Translations under genes and position numbers: made by a program | Assembly (NCBI GenBank): GCA_036867785.1 | Contig: CP145410.1 | Location: forward strand, 434,001-498,000 | DNA from: Plasmodiophora brassicae | Lineage: Eukaryota; Endomyxa: Phytomyxea; Phytomyxea; Plasmodiophorida | Reading direction: 5' to 3' | DNA: 64,000 nucleotides | Notes under the pieces: generated by a model | The model's database searches: none | Told to the model about the DNA's origin: nothing | Seen by the model: only the letters and a program-made list of their open reading frames with translations | Part shown: piece by piece, positions 43,385 through 54,092 of the stretch | Layout of the letters: each line of letters opens with the position of its first letter | Numbering within the stretch: position 1 is the first letter of the stretch

Positions 43385-45056
43385 TCATTCGCGGAGGTCT
43401 TCTTCCTCTGGCGATGAGTAAAACGACCGCGTCCGCTTAATCTGTGTGCTGTTATCGTTGAGAACGAACTGAAGAATCCGGGAAATGACAGGAGGAACGC
43501 TGTCCCTCTCGTGCTCATAGTAGTACATGATAAGGCTAAGCGATACGGAAAAGAGAAGGAACTCGCCGAGAGGGATGCCGGCAAGCAGGCGACGATCGAC
43601 TAACATCATGAACAAGGAGTCCAGGCCGCGCGGCAACGTGTACAGGGCCAGTTCGCTATGCTTCTGTTTACGCTCGATGAATATGGACAATGAAGCGACC
43701 AGGCCAGCAAAGTAATAGATGAACCGGTGGTTAAAATCGGGAATAACCTGATTCTGCAAACAGATCGTGCCCTGATACAGAGCGACGAATGAGCTCAAGA
43801 AGGCGAGGGAACGCGCCAAAGAAGCGACCATGCCCTTGGCATAATGGACAGGGTTGCGGAGCACAGATCCAAATTTGAGGAACAGGGGCGGGACGACGGT
43901 AAGCGATGCGTATAGAGGCAAGATTTTCTTCGCCGACGACAGGAATGTGTGAATAAAATGGTGGGTACAGGACGAGAACGCGCCATGGATCACTGAACAA
44001 GAAACATGCCCATCCTTGACGGACGCAACAAGGGCGTCGACACGGCCAAACGATTCGTTATGCAGCTGGGACCGGAGACACTGGCTCAACTCGGCAACGT
44101 CAATCGGGACATTGCGATGCGTGCACCGAACGGCCTCAAGAATCTGGCGAGGAATGGGGCTGCGAGTGCGACCACGTCAGTTAGAAAGGGCGTGAGTAGG
44201 GCACTGTAGCGTTACGGACCCGGTTTGGACAATGAATTTGAGGAACGAGCTTGGCAGCGTATCAGGACGAAGGACGAAGGCGTACCTGACAGACGATGAG
44301 CATTGCCGAACGTAAAACGCATTCGTCACCTGCCGCAGCTCCTGACGTACATGATTTGCGCTGATGACAGAGCAAACACAAGAGCGGCACCGCCTGGCAA
44401 GGGCCTCACTTGCTGTTTGGCCTTCAGCGAACGGTAAACGCATTCAAACATGCGAACACATGCATAGAGAGCAATGGTTCTCCGGGTCTGAGGAACACAC
44501 GGGAAGGCAGTTAATGCGATCGTCGAACACCGATTCTAAACAAGGCACCTTTGCACTCTGGAACGCGAGGCTCAAACCGGCAATCCCTCCAGCAATTAGC
44601 GTATTGGTGTCGTCATCACGTCCACGAAAATAGGCCAGTAGAGACTGGACCAAATCAAACCCGCCTTCATTAACAATCATATGAGCGACGGTCGAATCGT
44701 GACGAGGGCGGCGTATGCGTACGTACCAGCAAACGTTCCTGCGAACAGCCCTAGCCGAACAGCGTCCTCGCGCATCACCAAATGTTTCTCGCCCTGCGAG
44801 CGTTCAGAAGTGTGACAGCACGTGCCAGTGGCCAACCCACCACGACAGCACTAAGCGACAACAGCCGCCGCGGGTTCTTTCGCAGCAGGACGAGGAGGCG
44901 GGCGCAGACGGACACGGCGGACCGCAGGCCATACCCGAGGCCGAACGCGTGCACGAACATGTACACAGCACGACGTATCGGCGGCTCCGTGATCGTCAGG
45001 TGCACCGGTTTCGATGGCGACGCCGGCGCCGACGGCACCGTCAAGTGCTGCGTCAT
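43385..45056 (-). CDS. TMEM135: TMEM135-like membrane protein
   Basis: TMEM135 proteins are polytopic proteins of mitochondria, peroxisomes and fat droplets, related to the Tim17 fold. The start MTQHLTVPSAPASPSKP (45056) leads to VHAFGLGYGLRSAVSVCARL. A later exon has a short TNTLIAGGIAGLSLAFQSA segment; further pieces are IALYACVRMFECVYRSLK, YAFVLRPDTLPSSFLKFIV and, in the last exon, FIYYFAGLVASLSIFIERK then SELALYTLPRGLDSLFMML and FLLFSVSLSLIMYYYEHE. The order and spacing (helix pairs in two halves, the PDTLP-S-Y/FLKF element) agree with TMEM135. About four to five exons with short introns; the junction near 44775 was not resolved exactly. The start is about 380 bases from the SDHAF4 start on the other strand, so the two mitochondria-related genes are divergent. 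Confidence 0.7.
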
Positions 45057-45433
45057 GTTCGCAGGCAAACGTCGTCGCCGCTGCCCGCTCGAAAATGGTC
45101 TGACGCGGTGGCCCCCGAGTGGCAGACAGTGCCCCGCAAATCGCGGCCAACGCGCGAACACCGCCGGATTGTCGCAACTTCTGCAACACGATGCCCCGCT
45201 GAGGAGAAGTGCAATACAACAAGAGGTGCGGCCGGGCCGGGAGGGGCCGACCCTCCCGTCGAGCCATGTCGCCCGTCGGCGCAACGCGAAGCACACGACC
45301 TGCTTGCTGTTTCATGGAACAATCTGTGCCAGGTATCGTTTGATTAAACTGCCGTTGTTGCCAAATGGCCTCCGTCCGTCCCCGATGGGCCGATTCGTGG
45401 TCAAACCGCGTTGCGGAGTCGAAGGTGGTGGTG

Positions 45434-45778
45434 ATGATGATGATGCAGTGGCGGTCGGCGTGTAGGGTGGCGGGTCGTGCAAGCGCACCGAATCGATGGT
45501 TGGCGACGTCGCCATCGCGGTCGGTTAAAGAGGGGCCGGGCCTGCAGGAGTTCCTGGAGGCAGCGCGATCGAAGGAGGCCGATGGTGCTACGGCGGATAC
45601 CGAACTCGAGGACGACATGGTCGACCTTCGCAACCCGATCACGGGCGAGATTGGAGGGTGATCTGATACCTTAGTCGCATTACTAACGTCTCGCGCTCAC
45701 GAATCGCATAGGCCCAGGGGTCCAGAGCCCACTCGTTATGGCGATTGGGAGAGGAACGGGCGGTGCTCGGATTTCTAG
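45434..45778 (+). CDS. SDHAF4: Succinate dehydrogenase assembly factor 4 (SDHAF4/Sdh8)
   Basis: Assembly factor that binds flavinated SdhA in the mitochondrial matrix before SDH assembly (DUF1674 family). Exons 45434-45657 and 45712-45778 (intron 54 nt) give 96 residues. The N-terminus MMMMQWRSACRVAGRASAP is a good mitochondrial presequence; an upstream Met at 45365 is in frame but less likely. The C-terminal signature is split by the intron: exon 1 ends in DDMVDLRNPITGEIGG and exon 2 encodes PRGPEPTRYGDWERNGRCSD ending in Phe then stop, matching the family's conserved GPEPTRYGDWE-G-DF tail. Very small second exon; easy to miss by gene finders. Confidence 0.92.
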
Positions 45779-45846
45779 CTTCCCTTCTATGGACGCTCTA
45801 CAGGTCTATCTATGTAGACGTTTACCAAATGAATGGTATAATTTGG

Positions 45847-46404
45847 TTAACTCGAAGGCATATGGTGAGTCGTGATTCGTAGATCGGCAAGTTCGTGTTC
45901 TAGATTGTGGAGCCTCGTTTTGAGCTTGTCAACCTTGACCTTCATGCGCTTGTTGGTCACGTCGAGGACGGCGTGCGCTAGGCGAAACAGGCGCAGAAGG
46001 CGACCGATTTTCTTGTACGTGTGGTGCAGGACGACTTCGATGGTAAACGCGGCCGTTACGACGACCAGGTCGAGAGCGGGTAGGAACCGGAAGAAGTAGA
46101 CCGGCCCGAACGCAAACAGCTTCAGCAGGATTTCGAAGAATAGGACCCACACGATTACGGTGGCGGCAACGGCAAGGATCGGCTCCATAATTTGAAGAAT
46201 GTCATCAATCTCCGAATCGATGGCCCAGATCATCAGGCCGTGCTCAACGAGCAGGATCAGCAAGTCTACCAGGATCAGGGACGCCACTACTGTCTGGACG
46301 CGTTCCGAATCCAGGTTCTCCCGCAGCAGAGAGCGTACCCATCCGATACCGAAACGCTTTGCGCCACTCGCCTTCTCTCCAGGTTGCGTCACCTCGACCA
46401 GCAT
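45847..46404 (-). CDS. HVCN1: Hv1-like voltage-gated proton channel
   Basis: A 185-residue protein that is only a voltage-sensor domain plus a C-terminal coiled coil, the layout of Hv1/HVCN1 proton channels. S1 is VVASLILVDLLILLVEHGL with an Asp at the position used for proton selectivity. S2 is VWVLFFEILLKLFAFG with the F-x-x-E-x-x-x-K pattern of the charge-transfer centre. S3 is FLPALDLVVVTAAF with its Asp. S4 is GRLLRLFRLAHAVLD with three Arg at every third place. The tail VDKLKTRLHNLEHELADL is a coiled coil for dimerisation. There is no pore domain, which excludes a Na/Ca/K channel. Start at ATG 46404; a GTG upstream is not needed. Function inferred from the family: proton extrusion on depolarisation. 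Confidence 0.85.
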   Translation of the reverse strand: MLVEVTQPGEKASGAKRFGIGWVRSLLRENLDSERVQTVVASLILVDLLILLVEHGLMIWAIDSEIDDILQIMEPILAVAATVIVWVLFFEILLKLFAFGPVYFFRFLPALDLVVVTAAFTIEVVLHHTYKKIGRLLRLFRLAHAVLDVTNKRMKVKVDKLKTRLHNLEHELADLRITTHHMPSS

Positions 46405-47052
46405 TGTATCCACAGTCCGATCGGCATCGGAAACCCTGGCACTACTGTGAGGGTATCTTCGTCAAGAGGCTCCGCTTGGAGGTGGCCACCACCACCAGTT
46501 CCACCACCTAATTTCTACTCTAGTGCGGAGAAGTGTCATCTTTGTTCACAGACGTTAGAAGGGATGAAGTCGGAGTCGTGACTAGCTCCGCGGTCCATGT
46601 CACTGCTCAGATTCTGCACGGAAAGAACGCGATTTGATTCGCTCCTGAGCAGTGTCGTGGCTTGCGCCCGTAATCAGAATGTATTCATTGAATCCTCACG
46701 TCTACTGGTGGTCGCCGGGCGAGGCTCGAAGATGGCCGAGGACCAGATGGCGTCGTCGAAGGTGCTCATCATGAGGTGCCATTTGATGCGATTCTTTGCT
46801 GCCACGACTGTTGAAATACGGTCTTAATTAAACGGGAGATATAGAAGACCCAACAGAAGCGTGTTTACGACGGCGTGTGTACGACGCCATCCTGTAGCGA
46901 ACGTTCGGCTATGGCTGGAACAACCGGACAAGAGCGGGTCCGCCGAGTGGCCGTCGGCGCACCGCGAGGCGCGAACGTGCTATTTCCGGACAGTGCCGCA
47001 GTTGGGCCAGTGCTCCTGTTCCGCGGCTCAAATCGTTTCCCGCCGGAACGCG
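46405..47052. other. Gap Hv1 - secreted gene A
   Basis: No supported gene. Short frames only. Holds the Hv1 promoter and the upstream region of secreted gene A. Confidence 0.4.
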
Positions 47053-47586
47053 ATGACGAGCTGCTGTGGTGGGGCCTGGGTCCTTGCTGTTGCCGTGCTC
47101 TGTTACGCTGTGCATGCGGCCACGACGACCCTCGATTACGATGATGTGGCGTCGAAAGAGGTCGTCAAGCGTCATCTGATGCGGTCTGTTGCTGGCAAGG
47201 CGGCTGCACTCGGTTCTGCTGTCAGCGGCGGGACGCTAGCGGTGGCATCCGGAAACATGGCGACAAGTAATGACGCGGAGTCGTTGTTGAGCTCTGCTGG
47301 GTTTGCCACCGGAGGTGGTATGGTCCTCGCTGGGCTGGCCGCCAACATCTACTCCAACGCACAACTCCATCTGGCTGTCGGCGAGAGTGCCGCCCACAGC
47401 CTCACCAAGGAATCCAAATCCAAGCGTCGGCTGAATCCACATGCACGTTCCGCGCTGAAATTCGCAACTGCTGCTGTGTCGAGTATGACCTTGTCAACGA
47501 TAAGGCGCAGTCCCCCTGCCACCACTGCATTCTTGTTGGCAGGATCCGCATACTACGGGATCATGTCAGCGCTCTTTGATCCATAG
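47053..47586 (+). CDS. Secreted Ala/Gly-rich family protein, member A
   Basis: A 177-residue product starting MTSCCGGAWVLAVAVLCYAV, a signal peptide likely cut at AVHA. The mature part shares three blocks with members B, C and D in this window: VVKRHLMRSVAGKAA near the N-terminus, ANIYSNAQLHLAVGESA in the middle and RSPPATTAFLLAGSAYYG at the end. Gly/Ala-rich stretches (ATGGGMVLAGLAANI) between them could form amphipathic or membrane-inserting helices. Unlike B and C it stops soon after the last block and lacks the hydrophobic C-terminal tail. I do not recognise the family outside this window. Intronless, plus strand, followed by a POP1 relic on the minus strand. Confidence 0.65.
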   Translation: MTSCCGGAWVLAVAVLCYAVHAATTTLDYDDVASKEVVKRHLMRSVAGKAAALGSAVSGGTLAVASGNMATSNDAESLLSSAGFATGGGMVLAGLAANIYSNAQLHLAVGESAAHSLTKESKSKRRLNPHARSALKFATAAVSSMTLSTIRRSPPATTAFLLAGSAYYGIMSALFDP

Positions 47587-47935
47587 GCATCATTAAAGCC
47601 AAAGCACGTCAGAAGCGAAAAACGTGTACCGCGCCAACCATGCATGAGCGCTACGAGGGGGTTCACTGCTGTCATCACCGGGGTCTTTAAATACACCAAT
47701 TCTGCAACCATGGTTTATGACCCTATTGGATCGGGCCAGTTACGAATACAGAGCCTTCCTAGGTCATTTGCTACGTTCAACAAGTGGTGACGCGCAGCCC
47801 GTGCCCGCTCCTCTGGCGGCTGTCGGCATCACCACGTTCGTTGTCTGCTTCTAAACATCGCTCTAGCTTTGTTCTACGGTTAGGCATTACAAATGGTTCT
47901 AGTACGGTACCGGATGTCACCCGGGTTCGGGCGAC
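47587..47935. other. Gap after member A
   Basis: No coding signal recognised. Confidence 0.4.
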
Positions 47936-48430
47936 TTAGATGTCGATGGCCGCAAACGCGCCAACACGACGGTCGGCGCCCGTATCGAGCCCGTCGTTTG
48001 ACAACTGTAGGCCGAAAACGGTAACTGTGGAGACTTCAAACCCGTTGATAAGGGACGTCGCAAAGGCAACGCAGCATGCACAACCCAACGCATAGTTTCT
48101 GTCGTGTCCTGAACTGTCTACGACCAGCAACTCGTTCGGCGATCTTGTACAAGTCCAAATTTTCCTCCGGCAATGACATTTATGGACTTATCGTGTCAGC
48201 AACTATCCACAGGGCATACAATGCTCACGACGGCACATTGCCATGAAGGTCCCACCTGCCGAGGTCCCCGAGTGTGTTACCTGACGAGCACACCAGCCTC
48301 GCGGGCATTTTCGTCATTCGGTGCATGTATTAACGCGTTATCCATCGGCCGCCTTTCTGGGTTGCGTGGCAGGATCACTGAGTTTCGAGTTTCGAGTTTC
48401 GACCCACATCAAAGGCCATTGAGTCTAAAT
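47936..48430 (-). pseudogene. Relic of the 3' end of POP1
   Basis: Plus-strand bases 48280-48350 (TTACCTGACGAGCACACC, later TTAACGCGTTATCCATCGG) align well with 49885-49945 in the intact POP1 gene (CTACCTGACGTCATCAGCC, CAATGCGTTATCCATTGG), and the minus-strand frame at 48110-48070 (NYALGCACCVAFATS) resembles FTMAMGCGVGYGFAS near the POP1 C-terminus. Similarity is patchy (roughly two-thirds by eye) and no complete frame remains, so it is a decayed copy of only the last part of POP1. It sits downstream of secreted gene A in the same convergent arrangement as POP1 has to secreted gene B, pointing to a segmental duplication of the pair. Confidence 0.55.
48380..48402. repeat. Three tandem GAGTTTC units
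   Basis: Three copies of GAGTTTC followed by GA, within the POP1 relic. Confidence 0.85.
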
Positions 48431-48522
48431 ACGATCATGCCTAAATGCGGCTCACGGCAACGACACCAGGAATAGGACTGCACCGAGTCGCTATTCTGTA
48501 ACGGACCAATGGGCCCCGTGGA

Positions 48523-48537
48523 CCTCATTTGCAATCG
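48523..48537 (+). promoter_or_regulatory. 15-nt leader motif shared by members B and C
   Basis: CCTCATTTGCAATCG ends 11 bases before the ATG of member B; the same 15 bases occur at 56334-56348, two bases before the ATG of member C. It may be a conserved leader or translation element or simply unerased common descent. Confidence 0.4.
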
Positions 48538-48548
48538 AATCATCAACG

Positions 48549-49271
48549 ATGTCAAGCTGGGCCGGTCGAACAGTTCTCGTTGTCGCTGTCATGCTCTGCT
48601 ACTGTGCATATGCGGGCACGACGACACAGGATGAGAATGAGGAGTCGTTGGCGCTGGTCAAACGTCATCTGCTGCGGTCGATCGTTGCCAAGCCGGTCAG
48701 CCAGGCCTACAGTTCCCTTGCTCGGCCACATGTGAAGACAGCCTTCGACTCCATCAACGAAGAGGCCCGTGCACTGAAGGTTTCAATCGAATCCAATGTT
48801 GGTTCAATTATCGATCCCGAACGTGGTGCAATCGATCCCAATCTTGGTTCAAGGGTCAAGTGGGGTGCCGCGTTCACGGGTCTCGGTACCAAAGCCGCTG
48901 CAGTAGCCACGGGCGCCTACTCGCACGGGCAGTTCCATCTGGCGATCGCCGAGGTCGCCATGCACGTCCTGTACAAGGGATCCAAGAGACCACCGACCCC
49001 AAACGCACGTGCCGCCCAGAAACTCGCGCTTGCCGCTGCGTCCAACGTCATGTCGTCGGCCGTCGTGACGCGCAGTCCCCCACTCACTGCTGCGTTCCTG
49101 CTGGCAGGTTCCGGGAGCTATGCCCTCAAATCACTGATTTCCGACAACGACGTCAAAGGCCTGCGGAAATCCAAGGTCGAGGCCAGACCCAAAAGGTCTG
49201 CCGGGTGCGCGACAACCGTGTCAACTTCGCTGGTGGCGTTCGCCGTCGTCATGCTCGCTCTCTGTTTCTAA
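48549..49271 (+). CDS. Secreted Ala/Gly-rich family protein, member B
   Basis: A 240-residue product with signal peptide MSSWAGRTVLVVAVMLCYCA. Family blocks: LVKRHLLRSIVAKPV, AYSHGQFHLAIAEVAMHVL, NARAAQKLALAAASNVMSS and TRSPPLTAAFLLAGSGSYAL. It ends with a hydrophobic tail (TSLVAFAVVMLALCF) after a polar linker with small residues (SAGCATTVS), which looks like a GPI-anchor signal. Compared with A and C it has an extra segment of about 40 residues after the first block, with the internally repeated VGSIIDPERGAIDPNLGS. No known domain. It is convergent with POP1. Confidence 0.7.
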   Translation: MSSWAGRTVLVVAVMLCYCAYAGTTTQDENEESLALVKRHLLRSIVAKPVSQAYSSLARPHVKTAFDSINEEARALKVSIESNVGSIIDPERGAIDPNLGSRVKWGAAFTGLGTKAAAVATGAYSHGQFHLAIAEVAMHVLYKGSKRPPTPNARAAQKLALAAASNVMSSAVVTRSPPLTAAFLLAGSGSYALKSLISDNDVKGLRKSKVEARPKRSAGCATTVSTSLVAFAVVMLALCF

Positions 49272-49690
49272 ACACCCGTTTGCTCGCTTTATATATTCTA
49301 TGTCAAAAGGCCTAGGCCCATGAAAGACCGTTTCTGCTGGAGCACGTCCATCCCCAGCGGATTGCATCCTGCACAAACGGACGCGTGGTGTCGACGCTCC
49401 GTCTCGCCGCAGGAACGACATCAACAATCGGCGGCGCACGGCTTCCCCCGTATTACGATTTCTCCTGCGATGTAGGCGTCTAGTACGGCGTAGTCTACAT
49501 TCGAGTCGGGCATTTTATCTCCATGCGTCTGCCCATGGCTCCGCTTCGCATCGACGCAGACCCCAGGCGTGACATGCGCGTCATTCGGAATGCTCAGCTA
49601 TGTCAATCCAGGCTCCTAGGTACTGTCTCGAGTTGACGTTCCGGATCCAGATGGGCCAACGCCTCGTCCGATTGTCTCTGTGAAGACCCT
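49272..49690. other. Gap member B - POP1
   Basis: Two convergent 3' ends meet here. No coding signal recognised. Confidence 0.4.
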
Positions 49691-51782
49691 TCAGCAATCC
49701 GACAATGACGATAACGCATGTTCCGTGTCGGGGTACCTGTTTGGAAGACCCACGATGCGCGCGACCGATGCGAATCCGTATCCGACTCCACAACCCATTG
49801 CCATGGTGAACCTTCCAGCGTTAACGATTCCGATTACGGTTCGGCTGGGACCAGCTCCAACTTGTCGAGGCTCTTCAAGCACGCTACCTGACGTCATCAG
49901 CCTCCCATCTCCCTCGTTTGGCGCACATATCAATGCGTTATCCATTGGAACGCCCCGCTTCTGGGTCACGACGCGAACGCGACAAAGTGCAGCAGGATCC
50001 ACAACGATATCACTGTGATGGCCATTTGAAAGCTTGTCGATCACGCCCGCATCACGGATCACGTAAAACGAAGCAGGGCTTTCTTCAGGCGCCGTGCTAA
50101 CGTCCAAGAGTTCCTCAGCCCTGCCCGTAATAGCTTCACAAGTGACACCGGTCTGGGACCAGTCGGGTCGAAATGCGCTGGAGATTCGATTGACAGCATA
50201 GTTGACACGTTTCGCAGGAGGCGTCCGTTCGTATTTCCCGCGCAGAACAGTCTCACGATGTGTGGCCAGCATGTCACCGGCCACAGTGTCAGGGAAATCA
50301 TCCGGGAAACAAGGCAACCCGTGCTCAAACAGTATGTTGCCACGATCGTCCAAGCCGATAGCACGGGCACCAGCGAACACCATTGCCTTCCAGAACGGCA
50401 TACCCCATGATTTGGGCACGATGACATCCCATCCGGAACACGATCCATCTTGGCGCTGTACCACCATGACCGGAACGCTGCGTTTCGGTCCCGCCTGATT
50501 CGAAATCGAGCGACTTGCTGCCTCGCGAGATTCGCGATCCCATAACGAGGAGCCACCCAGCTCAGAAGTCCACTCGACGACCGCACTCTCGGCATCGCCT
50601 GATAACCGGTTATCACAATCCGAAGGGTAACAAACTTCGAAGTGCTGGCCAGTAGAGAAAGTCCTCGGATCGATGACTTCGAGGCCGAGGCAGACGCCTG
50701 ACGGCAGACACGCTTGCGACCGAACCATCGAGAGAGACCTCCACTTCGACGCATGCGATTCGCGGCACTCATCGCTAGGGCGCAGTACGTTCGACAGTAC
50801 GGATTGACACCTGGTACCTGCAACGGGGGCTTAGAGCTGTGCTAGTTTGTACAATGAGATGCACCTACCTGTTAACTCAAACAAAAGGAGGTCGGTAGGT
50901 GAGACCGTGACGGGCGTCGCTGCGAACTGCTGAGCAAGAAGGTTGGTCACGAACTTCGAGATTGCAGGGTGCAGCCAGATCCACAGAGATTTCGGCTCTG
51001 AAGGGGCTGTGCAGACCCGCCACAGAAACTGGCAAGGACCAATGGCAGCACGTGGGTACCGTCCAGGCTCATACAGCATCGCGCTACGTCGCCTGCCGAT
51101 GTTCACTTTGAGAGGACTAGGAATCATTGACGACAATATCTGCACAATGCCGTCTTCTGGACCATCGAGCTGGATGCAGGATGTAGCAGAAGCGTCGAAC
51201 AAAGTGGCGAAATGTTGTGACGCTTTGTAGGTCGCGCGCTGGCCTTTGTCAGTAGGGGATAGTGCAACGCGATACTTCCACATGTTCGCCATGTGCATAC
51301 GCTTGGCGTGCCAGAGATGTGTCTCAAGCCACTGATGCTTGTCGGATCGTTGCTGATGATCCGCAACGATCTTCGATGGCCGTCGTCGCTCCCGACGATG
51401 GACCTTCTTGGGACGATTGTCCCCACTCTGTTCCGCTTCAGCTCGAGCAGCTCGACGCAGGCGAACGGGCAAACGGTAAATGTTATGCGAAGCCGCACGT
51501 CGGCGAAGATGTCGCGGAAGCTCCTGGAACACGCGTTTCGTTGAAATCGCATTCGTCATGGCACGCTGTAATTCGTCAATCTCGTTCAGGCGAGCTTGCA
51601 CAAACTCCTCGACCAACAGGGTCTACATTGCGAATCAGCTCTGGTACACAACCAGAACAGCTGTATAACCCCCTAACCCGAGGCAGCGCATTCTGAAGCA
51701 CTGGCACAGCATCGCGACTCGTCTGATTCCGGATCAACTGGCGGCGACGCTGCTTGTTGGTCAGCGCCGGCGGGTCCGTCAT
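49691..51782 (-). CDS. POP1: RNase P/MRP protein subunit POP1
   Basis: The largest protein of RNase P and RNase MRP, needed for tRNA 5' processing and rRNA maturation. Three exons, 51782-51678, 51622-50869 and 50817-49691, with introns of 55 and 51 nt, give 661 residues. N-terminal signature: RVFQELPRHLRRRAASHNIY then RLPVRLRRAAR, followed by LETHLWHAKRMHM and WKYRVALSPTDKGQRA, all typical POP1 motifs. The C-terminal half has WDVIVPKSWGMPFWKAMVFA, CFPDDFPDTVAG and the last block NAGRFTMAMGCGVGYGFAS. It is complete. A decayed copy of its 3' end lies at about 47936-48430. It is divergent from the CCDC13-like gene (starts about 210 bases apart), so a shared promoter is likely. Confidence 0.92.
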
Positions 51783-51992
51783 GGGGCCTGCCACCCGTCG
51801 TGTCCCACGGACCCCGCGACGGACTCCGTTGCTCCACGAAGGCACTTACGTTACGTGCCGGCACGTGTCGAGATCAATGGCTACCTACAACATACATAGA
51901 TGTCGATGGGGGGTTGAATCTACATTACATCCTGTGATGAGCATCCGAGCGCAGTACAGCCCGGCTCAGTTGGGCGACCTGGGTTCGTCGTC

Positions 51993-54092
51993 ATGGATGA
52001 CGAACCTCTCGACGTGTTCGTGAACGTCGACGAACTGCCGCACTCGGCGGATGTCGATGATCGCCTCCCGGACGATCCATCGGACAGCAGTGATGACGAC
52101 CTTGCCAGGTAATGCGGCTTCATGTCTGGCGACCGCGCTCTTATTTGTCGCAGTAGCGAGCTTCTAGGCCAACTGTGTCCTGAACCGGAGGTCAGTCCTG
52201 GAATTAGGCCTTTGGGGCAGCCTTTGTGATGGCGTTCAAGTAGATATACCAAAATGTCAACGTACTTGGCGAAGACTTTGACTGGGATAAATTCGGCGAT
52301 ATGCATGCCCTACGTGACGAGGTCTGCTCCATTTGGAGTCCGCGGCGAAGCGTCTGACAGCTGTTCTAGGTGGAAAAGCTTAGCAAATCTGTCGACGATA
52401 AGAACGCCATCATTGTCGAGCTGCAGGATACCGCCGATTCGCTTCGCAAGGACCTTGAGGCTGTTTTGTCACAAGACGTTCAGGAAGTCTGCAAAGGCAT
52501 GGCCCGCAAGGTTCTAATTTGTTTCCTGTGAGCTGTGTTCGTGCCTGACCGGTTCGGTATCAGAACAAATCGCTGCGTCTGCAGGTCACTCGACTGACAA
52601 ATGAGAATGCGCGCCTATTGGCCCAGGTGAATCAGTTGCATGAGGTCAAGAGCAATAACAGCGTCACTGCCATTCATTACTAACCACCGACGTCGCAGAT
52701 CGTTGGAAACCAGCCACATGGCAGTGCGGAGGCATCTTCATCTCATGAGGGCACTGAGGCGCGTCTCTGGAAATCAAAGTACGCGGCGAAATCTGCTCGG
52801 TTACAGGCGGCCATGGCGCACGTCAATGACCTCAAGAATGAAGTCCAGTAAGAACGTCGTCGCGTGCCGCGTAGGGGCGCCTAAAACAAATCATAGGCGG
52901 CTGAAGTTAGTGCTAAAAGCTGAGGTGGGCGACGATGAAGCATCGTTCGAGCGCGCCCTGAATGGCCATCCGGACTGGAAAGGTCGTGCATCTGAAGTCG
53001 CCCGTCTCACTGCCAAACTGAGGAAGATTGCCGGTGCTACCGCCCGAGCGCAAGTCCAGAACGTAATATATATTCGTTTCGCACAGGCGTCCGGTGCTAA
53101 CTGTTATTGTCAGATCCCAACCAGTTCTTCACAGACTGACATCGACAGACTGCAGAAGGAACGCAGTGCAGAGAAGGCAGATCTACTGAAGGAAATATCT
53201 CAACACCAGAAGGAGGTTTTGATTCCATCGTCCGCACATGTGGACACATTTTAATTATGCACATACAGGTGTCGAGCATGCGCATGAAGTTGGAGGCGGC
53301 GTCGGCTCGTAATCGGACCCTGGCTGACCAGGTCACCTCGTTGAAAAGCAAGCTGCGCATCGTCATCGAAAAGTCCATGAACGATGACAAGTTGATTGAC
53401 GGCCTTCGCAAGCAAGCCGCTGCCCTCGATACCACCGTGGCCGAACTGTCTCGAGTGCAATCTGGCCTTCTTGCCCTGCAACGCGACGTTAACCAAAAGC
53501 AGGAAACGGTAGCGGCGTAACGCGCTGATACCAATGTGGTTCCTTCGTCTGACCTCGCCCCGCGTTACAGATCAACTTGCAGGACAAGCAAATTTGTGAG
53601 CTGGAGCGAACGATCGTGAACGTGCAAGCCGCTGGTGAATCATCGACGTCGCGCCTCCTGAAAGAGTGGGACATCCAGGAACTTCGAAGTCGTCTGGCAA
53701 TCATCGAAAACGACAAAGCGGAGCTGCAGCGTCGTGTGGAGATGAGCCAGAACGAAATTGTCAGATTGGAAAAGGCTGTGAAACAGCACGGTCCGCTAGG
53801 TGTACCGCCCAGCCAACCTGATGACCGTTTGACAATGGGGAATGCAGATCGTGACCAGAAGGGCAGGAGAGGATTTGCCGCCAGGCGGCCGACAGAAGGC
53901 GTTGCCGAATGCCCAGGACGTGCGGACGCAGGACCTGCCAAGGTCGATCCGGAGGAGTACGAACGGCTTCAACATGAACTCGAAGCAAGCCGCCAGCGCA
54001 TCGCCGTTCTTCGGCGAACGTACGATGAACACATCGCTGATTTGCAAACCAGAGTAAGTGCCATGGAGGTTGAGCTGCCTGCGTGGCCCTAA
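51993..54092 (+). CDS. CCDC13: CCDC13-like coiled-coil protein
   Basis: CCDC13 is a centriolar-satellite and cilium protein in animals. The first exon (51993-52108) encodes an acidic start (MDDEPLDVFVNVDELPHSAD). Later exons are short and mostly coiled coil: KNAIIVELQDTADSLRKDLE, NKSLRLQVTRLTNENARLLA, LWKSKYAAKSARLQAAMAHV, then the family-like element AEVGDDEASFERALNG with HPDWKGRASEVARLTAKLRK (in CCDC13 a V-G-x-D...WRGRAQQI motif), VSSMRMKLEAASARNRTLAD, IVIEKSMNDDKLIDGLRKQA, NLQDKQICELERTIVNVQAA and EEYERLQHELEASRQRIAVL. Stop near 54092. About nine exons; not every junction was placed. The WKGRA motif and coil order are the basis for the name. Confidence 0.65.

Noticed and set aside
44782-45465. 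Plus-strand frames across the TMEM135-like start
   Set aside because: Antisense to the first TMEM135-like exon; the real plus-strand gene here is SDHAF4 starting at 45434.
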